Origin: Phascolarctos cinereus
Lineage: Eukaryota > Chordata > Mammalia > Diprotodontia > Phascolarctidae
Length of the DNA stretch: 64,000 nucleotides
Reading direction: 5' to 3'
NCBI RefSeq assembly: GCF_002099425.1
Contig: NW_018344024.1
Location: 2,666,001-2,730,000 of the forward strand
The notes under the pieces were generated by a model. The model saw only the letters and a program-made list of their open reading frames with translations. It made no database searches and was not told the DNA's origin. A program made the position numbers and the translations under genes. Shown piece after piece: positions 1 to 11,555 of the stretch. How positions within the stretch are numbered: the first letter of the stretch is position 1; each line of letters begins with the position of its first letter.

Positions 1-640
1 TTAAGTTCCAGTGGCAAAGATTTTTAGTTCCTAGGATACCTCCACACAATGATGAGGAAAATGTCATTGATTTTGTATTGAATTTTCCTAACATTTTATG
101 TGTCATGGACACTTTATCAGTCTGGTTCCTATGGAACTCTTTGCAGAATAATGTTTTCTTTGTTTTTGTTTTTGTTTTTTTGTTTTTTTCAAAGCACAAA
201 ACAGAACATATTGCATTAGAAAGGAGCTCATAACTGAAATGGAGTTCTCAAAATATTTTTAAAAATAAATGAGATCCCAGGTTAAGACTATGAAAACCTT
301 AAATGCTAATTTATTTTATATTTCCTTAACATAGAGAACATTTCAGTTAAGAAATAAAAAATAAAATTGTCAGTGTGTAGCATTTATTGGCTGAAAGATA
401 ACTTCTAAAATGACCAATCCATAAATAGTGTTATTAGAAATATTTTAATACTTATGAGATATTCCTAACTACTTTTGACCTGCTTCAGGAAAATGATCTG
501 CAGTATTTTTTCTGGATAAAGCGATATGAACACTTCAGTTACTTTTTTGTCATATTTACAAATAAGCTCTTTTTTTAGAGTAACTACAGGAATACTCAGC
601 TTCACTTTCCATATATTGCTATGATCATATCTTTAACTCC
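1..640. other. No gene seen
   Basis: AT-rich sequence with T-runs (around 160-190) and no open frame of note. I recognise no repeat family here, although the right side grades into the ancient L1 piece that follows. Confidence 0.5.
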
Positions 641-649
641 ATGCTGCAT

Positions 650-1770
650 TATTTATTTATATCTTTTGTCACCTTTGCCACTTTAAAAACTATGAGATGA
701 AAGTTAGGAAAAATTTCAATTTGCACTTCTCTCTTTAGTTATTTAGAACACTTACCCTTATTTTTTTGTAATAATCTCTCATATTCTGAATCCTGTTTGT
801 TCATGAGTTTCAATCAGCATTTAATTGGGTTAAGATTCTTGGTCTTATATGTTAATATCAATTCCCTTCACATACTGTGTATGAGATCTTTATCAAGACA
901 TTTGATATGGTTTTCCTCACAAAACTCTTTGACCATTCAATATAGTTACATTGATTTTGTTCATATATTTTGTCATTTGATTTGTGAAATTTCTGCAGCC
1001 CACATATAAAAAAGTACTTTCTTCCATTCCTTATATATTTATTAGGTGATATTATATGTTAAAATAATTTAATTGAGTCGACCCTTATTTTGGTAACTGG
1101 ATGTAAGATTTTGGCTTAGTCATAATTTTGCCAAATTCCTTTTTAATTTTCCTAGCCATTCTTATAAATATTAAATTCTTCCCCAAGTGGTTTATGTTCT
1201 TGATTTTTACAAAAACATAGGGTTATTTTAGCCAATTGTTTCTGGGGCTTGTTGATTTATTGTGTTGCACTGAACTATTTTTTTTTCAATTTTTAAAGAC
1301 ACTACTAAGTTTCAATTGTATAATAATTATAACTGTATGATGTCTGGTAATGTAAGCCCCTTTCATTTGTAACTTTTCCCATTATTTTCTTTGAGACTTT
1401 TAACTTTTTGTTTCTCTAAATGAAAATTTTAATTTTTACTTTTAGTTTTATATAGAAACAACATAGTAGTTTGACTGATAATGCTCTAAATTTGTAAAAT
1501 AATTCAAGCAATATTATCATTTGTTTTGTCCCAACAATGACAATAAATCTCTCTCCAATTACTTAATTCTATCAATCTTTGGTTTCTGTGAATACTGCTT
1601 ACGGTTTTATTTATGTAGGATTTGAAAATAACATGGTAGGTTAATTCCCAGATGTTTTGTGGATTTAGTAATTATTTTGAATGAGATTTCTCTTTCCATC
1701 TTTTTCATCTGGATTTTATTAGCAAAATGCATAAAGACAGTAGATTTTTATTTCTAATTTTCTTTTATGT
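650..1770 (-). mobile_element. Ancient L1 fragment (ORF2 C-terminal half), minus strand
   Basis: Read on the minus strand, the stretch resembles the last third of L1 ORF2 followed by the 3' region. The clearest part is about 1,630-1,760, where 'gagatttctctttccatct' and the following bases match the marsupial L1 region seen at 13,970-14,030 and 21,445-21,520 (the part just 3' of the reverse-transcriptase motif). The rest aligns only loosely and no frame stays open. It is far more diverged than the L1 copies after 9,785, so it is probably an old, pre-marsupial-radiation insertion. Edges are approximate, and a distantly related LINE cannot be excluded. Confidence 0.5.
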
Positions 1771-1819
1771 CCTTCTACTTGATCATGCCTTTAACCCCAA
1801 ATTGCTCTGGCTTTTAATG

Positions 1820-2268
1820 AATGTCCAATAATTGTCCACAGACCAAGTCTCTAAGGCTCATTGTTTAGGTTTTAATGGCTTAGAATGAGTGTAAATTGCT
1901 GTTGTTTTCTGTTATGGTCAGAGACTTTGAAGGTCTTAACCTCTGAGATTGATACTTTGTGATGGTAAATTAGGCCATCTTTTGTCTCAATTCATACCTA
2001 GCCCTTAGTTATTGAATGGGCACTGCTTCAGACATACTAAGGTTTGGGAAAGACTTAATTTAGAAAAGTCAAGATCAGCCGCTTTATCCCAGGCTATTTC
2101 CAGTTGTCTTGACTTTGTTCTAACCATTGCATTTTGATGAATCTGGAAGAGAAAATGTGGCTGATAACTTTGTTTAGCCCTGCCTCACTAAAATCTAATT
2201 CATGCACAAATCAAGCCATCACTGTCATGATGTTATTAGTCTTCTTCAAGAATGAAGGACAAAAAAGG
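1820..2268 (+). repeat. Marsupial interspersed repeat ending in 'gaatgaaggac', RTE-like tail
   Basis: The last 80 bases (about 2,186-2,268: 'ctgcctcactaaaatctaat' followed later by 'caagaatgaaggac') recur at 24,177-24,274 and 26,955-27,050, each with the same order of motifs, so this is a multi-copy family. This copy is the longest, extending some 350 bases upstream. The ending suggests the 3' end of an RTE-type LINE, or a SINE that borrows it, but I could not assign the family with certainty. Confidence 0.55.
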
Positions 2269-2269
2269 A

Positions 2270-2884
2270 ACAAATAATGTATGGGTATATACAGACATGT
2301 TTCTGTATTTATGCGTATATACACATGTTCAAAGGAATACAAATATACACTCATTCTCATATAAGCACAGGCTTATGTGTATTGTGCATTTGTGCATGTA
2401 CATGTACTATATCTGCATGAAAATGCATGTATTTATACCAAAAAAATCTCAATATGTATGTAATTATTGTGCATATAACATAGGAATATAAATATCACAT
2501 AGGCATACAAGGTAGCACATATAACAAAGATATTATAATCAATCTCCCTGCCTCATCATAATGTATTTATTGAATACCCATCATATGCATGTGTGACGTT
2601 ACAAGAGATCTCATGGAATTTTTATTGTCTATGGAGGAAACATAATGCTTGTTCTTATATTCTTCCCCTCCCTCACCCTACAAGACTTGGAACACCAAAC
2701 TGTTAAAGTTCCTAGAAAGATTACACATGAGAATGATCAATCCTGCTAAGCTAACAAAGCAGAGAACCATTTATTCATTCATAATCCACAAATCTTCCAT
2801 CTTTCAATATCCTTCTCCCATATTTCCAGTCCTAGAACAATATGCTAAACAATAATGTATTTTGAACTGGAAAGCTGTACATTA
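2270..2884. other. No gene seen
   Basis: Low-complexity TA/CA-rich sequence (2,280-2,500 has many 'atac' and 'gtat' words), then ordinary AT-rich sequence. Short open frames here have no resemblance to a known protein. Confidence 0.5.
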
Positions 2885-3065
2885 ATCTAGTGTCCTCTTC
2901 AAACTAAAATGATCCTCCTTAGCCCCCATTACCCTACATGTATGATCTCCTTCTATTCAAATGTGAACTCCTTAAGGCATAATTTGTTTCTGCTTTTATA
3001 TTTGTATCCCCATCTGTTGAAAGTGTTTGATACATTGTAAAAATTTAATAATTTGCATTCACCCA
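2885..3065 (+). mobile_element. L2 LINE 3' end, old
   Basis: The string of motifs 'gaactccttaaggcataat', 'ttgtatccccatctg' and a decayed 'gataca...aatttaataa' ending follows the order of the L2 3' terminus (length-control phrase, 'tgtatccccagcac', then 'ttaataaatg'). It is heavily diverged. Confidence 0.5.
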
Positions 3066-3084
3066 TAATATATGGATAGCTTTA

Positions 3085-3241
3085 TTTTATTTTATTTTAC
3101 TTATAGACAATTGGGGTTAAGTGACTTGCCCAGGGTCATACAGCTAGTAAGTGTCAAGTGTTTGGTCTGAGGCCGGATTTGAACTCAGTTCCTCCTGACT
3201 TCAGGGCCAGTGCTCTATCCAATGCAACACCTAGCTGCCCC
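3085..3241 (-). mobile_element. Marsupial tRNA/CORE SINE, minus strand, with target-site duplication
   Basis: On the minus strand the element reads from the tRNA-like head ('ggggcagctaggtg') through 'tgaactcag' and the CORE motif ('cagctagtaag', 'ttgcccagg' when read on plus) to an A-rich tail (T/TTTTA-rich at 3,085-3,105). It is flanked by 'tatggatagctttat' at 3,071-3,085 and 'tatggatagttttat' at 3,242-3,256, a 15-bp duplication with one mismatch, so both ends are well placed. About 150 bp long, essentially complete, and moderately young. Confidence 0.88.
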
Positions 3242-3256
3242 TATGGATAGTTTTAT

Positions 3257-4358
3257 AATAGCAATTATTATAAATATTATTTTTTTGTGTGGATGTTGCT
3301 CTTTTTATTTGATGGTCAACTCCTAGAAAGAAAATTCTGTGCATTAACTGTTTTAGATCTCTAACCTTTAGATATGTACAGAGATACTTAATGAATGCTC
3401 ATTACTTAAATTGAATTGAGTTGAATAGAAAAGACCTTATGAAAAGGTTGTGCAACATATGCATAGCATGACTCATTCCCTGAATGACATTTAAAAATAG
3501 ACTGTGATTCTTGAGAAGACATTAGCCAGCAAAGATTTAGGTGAAACAATGTTTCTGAGAATGATAACTCATTAAAATAAAAACTGAAACTTTCACCTGT
3601 AATTTTCTCTGCTGAATTAATTTATAATATGTACACGGCTAAGATAAATGGTTAGGAGGGTTCAATGTTGACATAAAAATGACTTTTTCTATTTTTTTTA
3701 ATTAATGGAACAAATTACAGAGAAACCAGGTAGCACTTCACTTTAGTTGTGATTTGCAACCTTCAGATTATCTCAGATTTTGTTTTATTAATTCCCTCAT
3801 TCATGTAATGCCACCCCATCTAAACTTATCTATGCTTTTAATATATGTCAATTGGGTTATCATTAAAATGTAAAAAAGAGGGAATTAAAATAAATTTCTA
3901 AGTTGTTTTTATTTTTTTTCCCAAATGGATTTTATAGATGTCTTAATAGATGAGTGAGCTCATCCATTTGACCCTCTTTTGCCTTGACCCAGAATTATAC
4001 CTATGTTTAACATTCAAATAGTCTCAGTCCTGTTTTAATGCAAACTTTGGTCAATTTTTGAAAAGCATTATGCCATTTATCAAAAAAGAATTCTTCTGGA
4101 AAGTTAGTGTGTGTCAAAAACAACTACTTGATGTCCATGAGGATATTTCTAAATCATATAAAAATGTGAGAAAAATAAAAACAACTTTAAATCACGGAAG
4201 CTATGCAAGAAAACTTTCTGAACATCATAAAAGATAATTAACTAATCTCCTACTCTAATTCGTCCTATAAAAAAAACTAATAGGAGATATTCTTGTATAT
4301 ATCTCTGAAAACACAGTTAGTGATGATAGGTACACACATGTATGCATACATGCATACA
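3257..4358. other. No gene seen
   Basis: AT-rich, apparently unique sequence. I see no repeat family, no long open frame and no RNA gene. 'aatgaatgctcattac' near 3,390 is reminiscent of decayed L2 ends but too short to call. Confidence 0.45.
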
Positions 4359-4359
4359 T

Positions 4360-4440
4360 GAACATATATTTAGCACCTACTATGTACCAGGTATTGTACT
4401 AAGAACTAAGGACAGATATGCAAAGAAGCACATTCTAATT
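4360..4440 (-). mobile_element. L2-type 3' end, minus strand
   Basis: 'tttagcacctactatgtacc' followed by 'aggtattgtactaag' is the reverse complement of the usual L2 terminus (gcctggcacatagtaggtgc type). Short and old. Confidence 0.6.
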
Positions 4441-5050
4441 AGAAAAGACAGCATAGAAATGGAATCATGGGAAAGAGAAACACCATGTTAGAGATAACAG
4501 GAAAATAGCATGGAAACTTGATTCCAAACAAGGTGAAAGCTAATGTGTTTGAATCCAAGTTCTCAGGAAAAGAATCTAAGATTCCATAGGGAGGAAAAGG
4601 GAGATGATAGATGGAATGCAAGAGGCATGGTGTGGAGGTGGCTGGAAAGTGGTTTGGAGACCTGGTTCAGACCATGTATGTACATGTGTATATGCATTTC
4701 TGGAGAAAATAGACATATGCATAATAGAAGAAACAGAGAGATATAGATTAGAGACAGAGATAGAAGGAAAAAAACAGGGAGAAACTCAGAGACACAAACA
4801 CAGATATGGATATTTTTAGTTTTCCTTATTATTTTTTTTACTTCAATATAAGACATTTCATGTTAAGTGAGGGTAATATGTGAATATAGTGAAAGAAAAC
4901 AAAATGTCACTAAATCTTAGAACACTAAAAGGTGAAAAAAAGGAAACTGTGATACTAACAGAATATATCAATGAAGTCAGAGTGCAAATAACTAAAGACA
5001 TATTTTGATGAATTTTTTCTGAGGAAATTATAACAAAAATAATAACAATG
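4441..5050. other. Purine-rich unique sequence, no gene
   Basis: 4,440-4,800 is GA-rich with short overlapping open frames on both strands. The frames begin and end without codon structure and match nothing I know. The tail (4,850-5,050) is AT-rich. Confidence 0.45.
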
Positions 5051-5059
5051 AATAATGAT

Positions 5060-5275
5060 AATTAGTATTAAACAGCTATTGACATTTTTCAAAGGGATTT
5101 AGATGTTATCTTTTTTTGATCTTCACAACAATGATGAAAAGCAGATGCTATTATTATCTCACTTTTAGAGATGAGGAAGCTGAGAATAACACAGGTTTTG
5201 TCTTGCCCAAAGTCACACAACTAGCAAGTGTATGAGGCAGAATTCAATGTCCAGTCTTCCTGATTTCAACTCAGA
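5060..5275 (+). mobile_element. MIR-like SINE, plus strand
   Basis: The order of MIR motifs is intact: 'cttcacaacaatgatgaa', 'attattatctcacttttaga', 'gatgaggaagctgag', 'ttgcccaaagtcacacaact', 'agcaagtg' and a final 'cttcctgatttcaa'. Diverged, without a visible target-site duplication. Confidence 0.8.
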
Positions 5276-5760
5276 AAGTATATTCAATCCACATTCATTC
5301 AAGGAAGTAGGAAATGTACAAATAAAAGCTGAGTTTTGGCATAGTGGGTTTCTTGTGATTATAACCAATCAACAAACATTAATTTTCTGCTAATGAAGTC
5401 TGAGTTTCAGTGAATAGATCTGATAACAACCCACTTGATTTTTCATATTTATTTTGCTTACTTCTGAATTCTCATTAATTTTCTAGAGAGCTGAGAGTAT
5501 TAGTATTGTCTGGATTAATGAAGAAACAATGAAGCTTTGTAGACTGTTCTCAAATGATCCATGAAACTTAAAATATAATGGGAACATTATTTGGTTCCAG
5601 ATCATAAAATTATTGTAAGCATGACAATGTGTCCCTTGATTCACACTTCAATAGAGTAAATAATTAAGTTTATCATGTATATAAATAGGACTTCACATTC
5701 TCAAGTCAGATATCTTCTTCATGCCTACCATAGACATGTTTTGCACATTGTTCTGTATAT
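5276..5760. other. No gene seen
   Basis: AT-rich unique-looking sequence with no repeat or open frame that I can support. Confidence 0.45.
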
Positions 5761-5768
5761 GATACTTT

Positions 5769-6024
5769 ATTGTTGTTGTTGTTCAGTCATTTAGTCTTGC
5801 CTGACACTACATAGCCCAATGGACCATAGTGTCCATGAGGTTTTCTTGGCAAAGATACTAGAGTGGCTTGCCATTTCCTTTTCCAGTGGATTAAGTCAAG
5901 CTGAAGTTAAGTGACTTGCCCAGGATCACATAGCTAGTAAGTATCTAAGACCAGATTTGAACTCAGTTCTTCCTGACTCCAAGCCCATCACTCTAACCAC
6001 TTAGTCACCAAGCTGCAACACCTT
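5769..6024 (-). mobile_element. CORE-SINE with RTE/BovB-type tail (MAR1-like), minus strand
   Basis: Full-length element in reverse. The tail comes first ('ttgttgttgttgttcagtca' at 5,771-5,790), then the RTE-shared segment ('cttggcaaagatactagagt'), a linker, the CORE motifs ('ttgcccaggatcacatagct'), and last the tRNA-like head ('ccaagctgcaac'). The tail resembles the 3' end of RTE/BovB LINEs, the part that also lies at the end of ruminant Bov-tA SINEs. That indicates mobilisation by an RTE enzyme. The only candidate duplication is a 7-bp 'atacttt' at 5,762 and 6,025, which is weak. Confidence 0.82.
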
Positions 6025-6031
6025 ATACTTT

Positions 6032-6472
6032 GGACATATCTCACCATTATATTTCCTATTAAAATATTTGTGTGATGTGTCCATTTTTCTTCTATGTCTG
6101 ACTCTCAAATAACAATGAAAAATGTCCTAAACTTGAATAATGTATGACATATTTGCCTGGAATAATTTTAGTATAGTAGAGAATGATGATTTAGGTCAAA
6201 GCAATAAGTCTCTAAAGGTAGAATTGTATGCATCTGTTATAGCCTTTAGAGAAGATATTTAGCAATGGGAAGGCTTAATTGGGACTCCTCAAACCATAAA
6301 AATAATTGTACTATGAATCTAAGTATTAAAAATATGAATGAGTAAGATTGGTTTAGTATAACTTTTTTATATAGATTACAGGGTAGTTCAAATACACTCT
6401 TTTACTATCATGGATTTAGGGCTCAAAGCTGAATTTGGCATGAAACCAAGATGGGATAGACCTGTTGCTTCT

Positions 6473-6523
<51 letters not shown>

Positions 6524-6920
6524 GTAATTGTTCTTTCCTGTTTTATGTGAAAGATATTGGAGATGTCTATGACCCTGTGAATTTCCAAAGCTCAGAAGAA
6601 AAATCCACAAAAAATTTAGAAGCTGGAGCTCATACTGAGATTTATCACAAACTATAGATTAAGGAATATAGTCCCTATTGACCTACTTGACCCAACATAG
6701 TTACAAATAAACAGACATATCCACTCATTCAGAAATTAATTTAGTGGCATGAATGCTCTATGGAAACTTCATTAAAACTGAGCCCACTTTATCCAGAGAT
6801 GAAAGTGTAGAGGGGAAATTATATCCTCAGACATTGGTGGTGTAGGTAATCCTTTGATGCTTTTATTTATGCCTTTGTTCTTTTAATATCTTCAGATAAA
6901 TATTCCTTTGTGAAACAAAC
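6032..6920. other. No gene; contains a (CT)n tract
   Basis: Unique-looking AT-rich sequence around a CT microsatellite (listed separately). Minus-strand frames around 6,390-6,610 owe their length to the microsatellite (runs of Arg-Glu). Confidence 0.5.
6465..6523. repeat. (CT)n microsatellite
   Basis: About 58 bp of CT/CTT units, nearly pure from 6,476 to 6,512, interrupted once by 'tg' near the right end. Confidence 0.95.
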
Positions 6921-6924
6921 GAAG

Positions 6925-7085
6925 GTGGAAACGAGTTCTACTACTTCATTTTATAGATGAAAAAGCTGACCTGCAGAAAGGGACAAAAGCTTGCCCCAAA
7001 TCACATAGATAGGAGATATAACAATGAGGATTTAAACCAAGATCCTCTAACTCAAAATCCAGAACTTCTTATACTATACCACATT
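6925..7085 (+). mobile_element. MIR-like SINE, plus strand
   Basis: 'ttcattttatagatgaaaaa' then 'cttgccccaaatcacatag' and 'ggatttaaaccaagatcctc' follow the MIR order. Old and diverged. Confidence 0.7.
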
Positions 7086-7099
7086 TTCTGATTTAATTT

Positions 7100-7255
7100 T
7101 CCTATCCACCATCCAAAATAAGCCAAGCCAGCAATATAGATGAGAAAATTGTAGGTCAGAGGTACTGACTTAGCTAAGGAACACAATGAGCAAGTAAAAG
7201 AACCAGACTTTAAAACAAGGCTTTCTGATTTCGGGTCTAGTCATCTTTTCCTTGT
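7100..7255 (+). mobile_element. Second MIR-like SINE fragment, plus strand
   Basis: Directly after the previous copy, 'tagatgagaaaattgtaggt', 'agctaaggaacacaat' and 'ggctttctgatttcgggtct' repeat the MIR order in more decayed form. Confidence 0.55.
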
Positions 7256-7324
7256 GCTCCACATCTTTACTATATGGCCAATTTTGCCAGTGTTACACAA
7301 CCACCACGCATCTATACTCTGAAT

Positions 7325-7520
7325 TTTAGAAGGCACAGTAGTCAGAAACTTGGACTGAAAGTCAGAAAGATTTGGTCTGAATCTTCCCAGAGACACTAGC
7401 TGTCATGAATCTGGGTATAACCCCTTTAGCTTTCAATTTACATATCTATAAAAAAATAGGCTTTTCTTTGAATGTCTCTAAGGTCCTTCCTAATTCAAAA
7501 ATCTATGATCCATTATTTTA
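7325..7520 (+). mobile_element. MIR/THER-type SINE, plus strand
   Basis: 'gaaagtcagaaagatttgg', 'gacactagctgtcatgaat' and the ending 'tctctaaggtccttcctaat' plus 'aaaatctatgatcc' match the tRNA-related head, CORE and 3' end of MIR-class SINEs. A 144-codon open frame (7,405-7,839) starts in this element and runs on through an A-run and a T/G-run, so it is not a gene. Confidence 0.65.
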
Positions 7521-9230
7521 CTTGGGCTTCTTTATCTTTCTGTCAAATAAATGTCAAAAAAAAAAAAAGACAGGATTTGGGAAACTTAGAATGAAGACAG
7601 AACCAAGACCAAAGGGATTAGCTGGTGCTAAATTGTCACCTCTGAAGAACAATGTGTTTAGATTCATTAGAAGAACTGACAAATCAGGATCATTGTTTCT
7701 CCTGAACACAATGCTAGACAAATCCTTCACATGTTATCTTCAAGGTTTTTTAACTGAATTAAAATCCAAGGTATTGCATTTTTTATTTTTTTTTTGGGGG
7801 GGGATTGTTCTACATTATGTTAAAACAACAGAAACTTAAATTCTCACTAAGTAATATTTGTGAAATTGGTTCCAGTTTGTAAATGATTTTTATATATTTT
7901 CAGATATATTAAATATATTTACTGAAATAAAAAACAAAATTCTTAAATAAATCTAGTGCTAAAAGAGAAAGAAAATATATTTGGCTTCTTGTGACACTGC
8001 TTTTATGCTCTCAGTGGATGTCAGAGAGGTCATGGAAACCAATTAGCGAAAGGTTAGTTCAGCTTCCATGAGCTGGTTTTTTCCTTTCATCTCCTCCAAG
8101 TGCTCAATATGCAGTCAAATTATTCAATCAAAAATGAAAAAAAAAAGGCCTATTTAAAAAATTCAGCAATCGAGTGCTCTGAGATAACTTGTAAGATAAT
8201 ATGTTATTAGATAGTCCTGTCAACTTTGTTTACTTCATTAGTCTCCATTAATCTAAAATGTGCAATTTAAAATTTGTTAGAAGTCTGTATTCACTAAGAA
8301 TGATTTTACCTAAATAACCCAAGAGCTAAAGATAAGACTGAAGCTTAAACATTCCATAAGAGAATTATCACCACATTGGTAAATTGCATTGTAGTCTTTC
8401 CTATATGAAAGGATTAAAGGTGGTAATAACTTTTCAGGAAGGAATGGTTAAAGTAGATATGACGGACCAATTGAAGCAATTTTAAAAGGCAACTTTCCCC
8501 ACTAATTTTAGAAAGGAAAAAAGGAGGATTTTATACATTTAAAGAGTCATTACCATATTTTTCTATTTCAGGGACTTAGAAGTTTATTGGAGATTGGATG
8601 AATTCCCTAAAGTTTTAGAGAGTAGTAGCAAGTGGCTTACAATTTTTTATAATTAAGCTATACATTAATTTTTCTTTTGATATATTTGACATTGAGAAAC
8701 AGCCTTAGAATTTTGTTTTGTTTTACAACATGACCTATTTCAATATAAAACAAACAAGGTTCAGGAATTAACTCTTCCTTACAAAAATATTTTATAAGAT
8801 TTCATAGGATTTTGTATCATTTTCAGAGATTATGTTGGCATTGGATCATATATGTGTATGTGCATTTATAAGTTTTTGAAAAAAGCATTCATCAAAGTTG
8901 ATCTATTATAATTTGTGATTTTGTAATAAGCCTGTCACATCCCTCTAGCCTTCAGTTCTATATATGATGTTGTCCCTGCCTAACCCATGATTCATTCAAT
9001 GCAGGTACTTATAATGTGTGTGTGAAGGATGACAATTCTTTCCAATACCTCACGTCTCACAAAGGGTTTGTGGACACCTGGTCACTTTCTGGACTGAATT
9101 GCTTTCTCTATTCTGCCTTCACACTGCAGATCTTTCCCGTAGAAGAAACATCACTCAGTGTTTGAGTATAGTTAATACGAAAATTCTCTCAGGGTCCTAT
9201 ATGTATCTCTAATGTGAAGAAAATACAATC
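7521..9230. other. No gene; includes high-complexity non-repeat sequence
   Basis: No repeat family is recognisable. 7,975-8,470 has balanced composition and no simple repeats, and it looks like the kind of sequence that is sometimes conserved across mammals (see findings). 8,930-9,230 is also high-complexity. No open frame with codon structure was seen. Confidence 0.4.
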
Positions 9231-9234
9231 CTGC

Positions 9235-9305
9235 TAGTTAATTAATCAATAAAAATTTATTAAGCACATAATATGAGCTAGGCATTTTGCTACTCATTTC
9301 TATAA
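9235..9305 (-). mobile_element. L2-type 3' end, minus strand
   Basis: 'aataaaaatttattaagcac' followed by 'gagctaggcattttgcta' is the reverse of the L2-like terminus. Short fragment. Confidence 0.5.
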
Positions 9306-9784
9306 CTTTTGAGCCTCCCCTGTACATGTACTTCCATTTGCATAAACCCACTCATGTGGAATGACGAAACATTAAGATCTTAAACATAATCAGTTATTTA
9401 ATAATAAGGGGAAAAAACAATATCATCATAGGGAAATGTATGTGGTGTGTATATGTGCGTGTGTGTGTCTGTGTCTATGTGCACATATGGGCTGAGGATC
9501 ACAACTACAGAAATCTTGCAAGAACATGAGTAAGGAAAATCCATGTATTCTTGATAGGTAACAACTCTCTAATGAAAATATTAATGTCCACTTTCTGTCT
9601 CAGGAAATGTCCATCATAGGCACCTTATGAATGGAGTTTCTGTTTTGAACAAATGCTTTTGCTGCCAGATAGAGCTGATCCATCTTATACTCAGTGATCA
9701 TTTCATAAGACACAATGTCTCAGTGAAATTGGTTAATCTGCTGTGTAACATCTTTGATTCTCTACTTCCCAGCTAGTCGTTTGT
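9306..9784. other. No gene; short GT-rich tract
   Basis: Unique-looking sequence with a GT-rich tract at 9,440-9,485. Nothing else is recognised before the L1 pile begins. Confidence 0.45.
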
Positions 9785-10940
9785 TTAACAAATTTTTATT
9801 TTGGGAAAACAAATTTATTATTTATATTAATACACTTTTTTTTTTAAATTTTGAGTCCCAAATTCTCTCTGTCCATTCCACCCCCTTGCCCACCCACTGA
9901 GAATGCAAAGCAAAATGATATCATTTATGCGTGTAAAATCTTGTAAAATATATTTCCATATTAGCCATATCACAAAACAGGCAACACAAAAATAAAGCTA
10001 GAAAGGAATACTTCAATTTTCATTCATAGTTCATCAGTTCTTTATATGGAGGTGGACAGCATTTTTCATCATGAGTCCTTTGGATTTGTCTTGAATTATT
10101 ATATTCATCAGAATAGCCAAGTGTCTCAGAGTTGATGATCATTACAACATTGCTGTTACTGAGTGCAATGATTTCCTATTTCTTCTCACTTCACTTTGCA
10201 TCAGGTCATTTGGTCTTCCTATTTTTTTTTTCTGAAACCACTCCCACCCCCATTTCTTATGGTACAATGGTACTAAATCACAATGGCATGCCACAACTTG
10301 TTCAGCTACTCCCAATTGATAAGCAGCCCCTCAATTTCCAATTCTTTACCACCACAAAAGATGTGATACACATACATACATACATACATACATACATACA
10401 TGCATACATACATTCATACATACATGCAGACACACATTTTCTCTTTGGCATATACACACAGTACTTGATTGGTAGGTCAAAGAGTATGTACAGTTTATAG
10501 CCCTTTGGGTATAGCTCCAAACTGTTCTCCAGAATTATTAGACTAGTTCATATCTCTAACACCAATTTATTAGTGCACTTATTTTACCAAAACTGTTCCA
10601 GCATTTCTTATTTCTGATATTTACAAAGTAGTACCATAGATTTATTTTAAATAGCTTTTCCCTAATCAATAGTGATTTAAAGTATATTTTCATATGACTT
10701 TAGAGAGCTTCGATTTCTTCTGAAAGATTTCTGTTCATATTCTTTGACCATTTATCAACTGGGAAGTGGTTCATATTTTTTTTTATAAATTTGACTTAGT
10801 TCCCTACATATTTGAGAAAGAAAACTTTAATTCAAGACACTTGCTGTATTTTTATATTAACTCATTTTCTATGTTATATTTAAGCAAAATATAATTGCCC
10901 TGATTGTATCTTTTAATTGGATTTATTTATTTATTTTGGG
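9785..10940 (-). mobile_element. L1 copy A, 3' part (minus strand)
   Basis: A 5'-truncated L1 in reverse. From left to right it shows the poly-A/AT end (9,785-9,850), the 3'UTR, then ORF2 C-terminal sequence ('caacttgttcagctactccc', 'aattgataagcagcccctca'), ending near 10,940 in the region that encodes the ORF2 part upstream of 'ttgaccatttatcaactggg'. All phrases have counterparts in copy C (12,590-13,200). It carries its own CATA microsatellite. More diverged than copy C and broken by many changes. Confidence 0.85.
10368..10436. repeat. (CATA)n microsatellite inside L1 A
   Basis: About 15 tetranucleotide units with a few 'catg' and 'catt' variants, placed within the L1 A 3' region. Confidence 0.93.
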
Positions 10941-10964
10941 GATGGGGATTTTAGTATCTTTTTT

Positions 10965-11540
10965 GGTTTAAATATTATTTATTTTTCCCCAATTGCATAT
11001 CAAGACAAATTTTAGTATCCATTTTTGCAAGATTTTGAGCTCCAATTTTTTTCCTACTTCCCTCCCTCCCCTCTTCTAAAAATGGTAGGCAGATTGATAT
11101 AGTTTAAGCATGTGTTACCATGTAAAGCATATTTCCATAGTCATCACAGTTGCAGAAGAAGAAATAGATCAAAAGAAAAAAATGAGAAAGACTAAATTAA
11201 GTACAAAAAGTATGCTTTGATCTGCATTCAGAATCTATCATTTTTTTTTTTAAATCTGGATATAGATACCATTTTCCTTAGTGAGTCCTTGGATCATTGT
11301 GTTGATCATCACACAATGTTGTTGATACTGTGTACAATGTTTCCTTGGTTATGCTCATTTCACTTTGTAGCAGTTTGTACAAGTATTTCCAGGTTTTTCT
11401 GAAATCTGCCTGCTGATCATTTCTTATTGACAAAAGTGTTTCATTACATTTGCATTCATTGATGAGCATCCCCTCAGTTTCCAATAATATGCCACTACAA
11501 AAAGGGCTGCTATAAACTTTTTTTTAACATGTAGGTCCTT
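10965..11540 (-). mobile_element. L1 copy B, 3' portion (minus strand)
   Basis: The 3' end of a second L1, starting with its AT-rich terminus and 'aagattttgagctccaattt', then the 3'UTR and ORF2 C-terminus up to 'gccactacaaaaagggctgc'. At about 11,540 the sequence stops, and the matching next part of L1 resumes at about 18,631, so copy C and its 3' flank were inserted here. The joined phrase would be 'acatgtaggtcc' then 'ttttccctttttt'. Confidence 0.85.
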
Positions 11541-11555
11541 CCCCCCCTTTTTTTA

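Noticed and set aside
7405-7839. 144-codon open frame on plus as a gene
   Set aside because: It begins in a MIR/THER-type SINE, crosses an A-run and a T/G homopolymer, and has no domain or codon bias.
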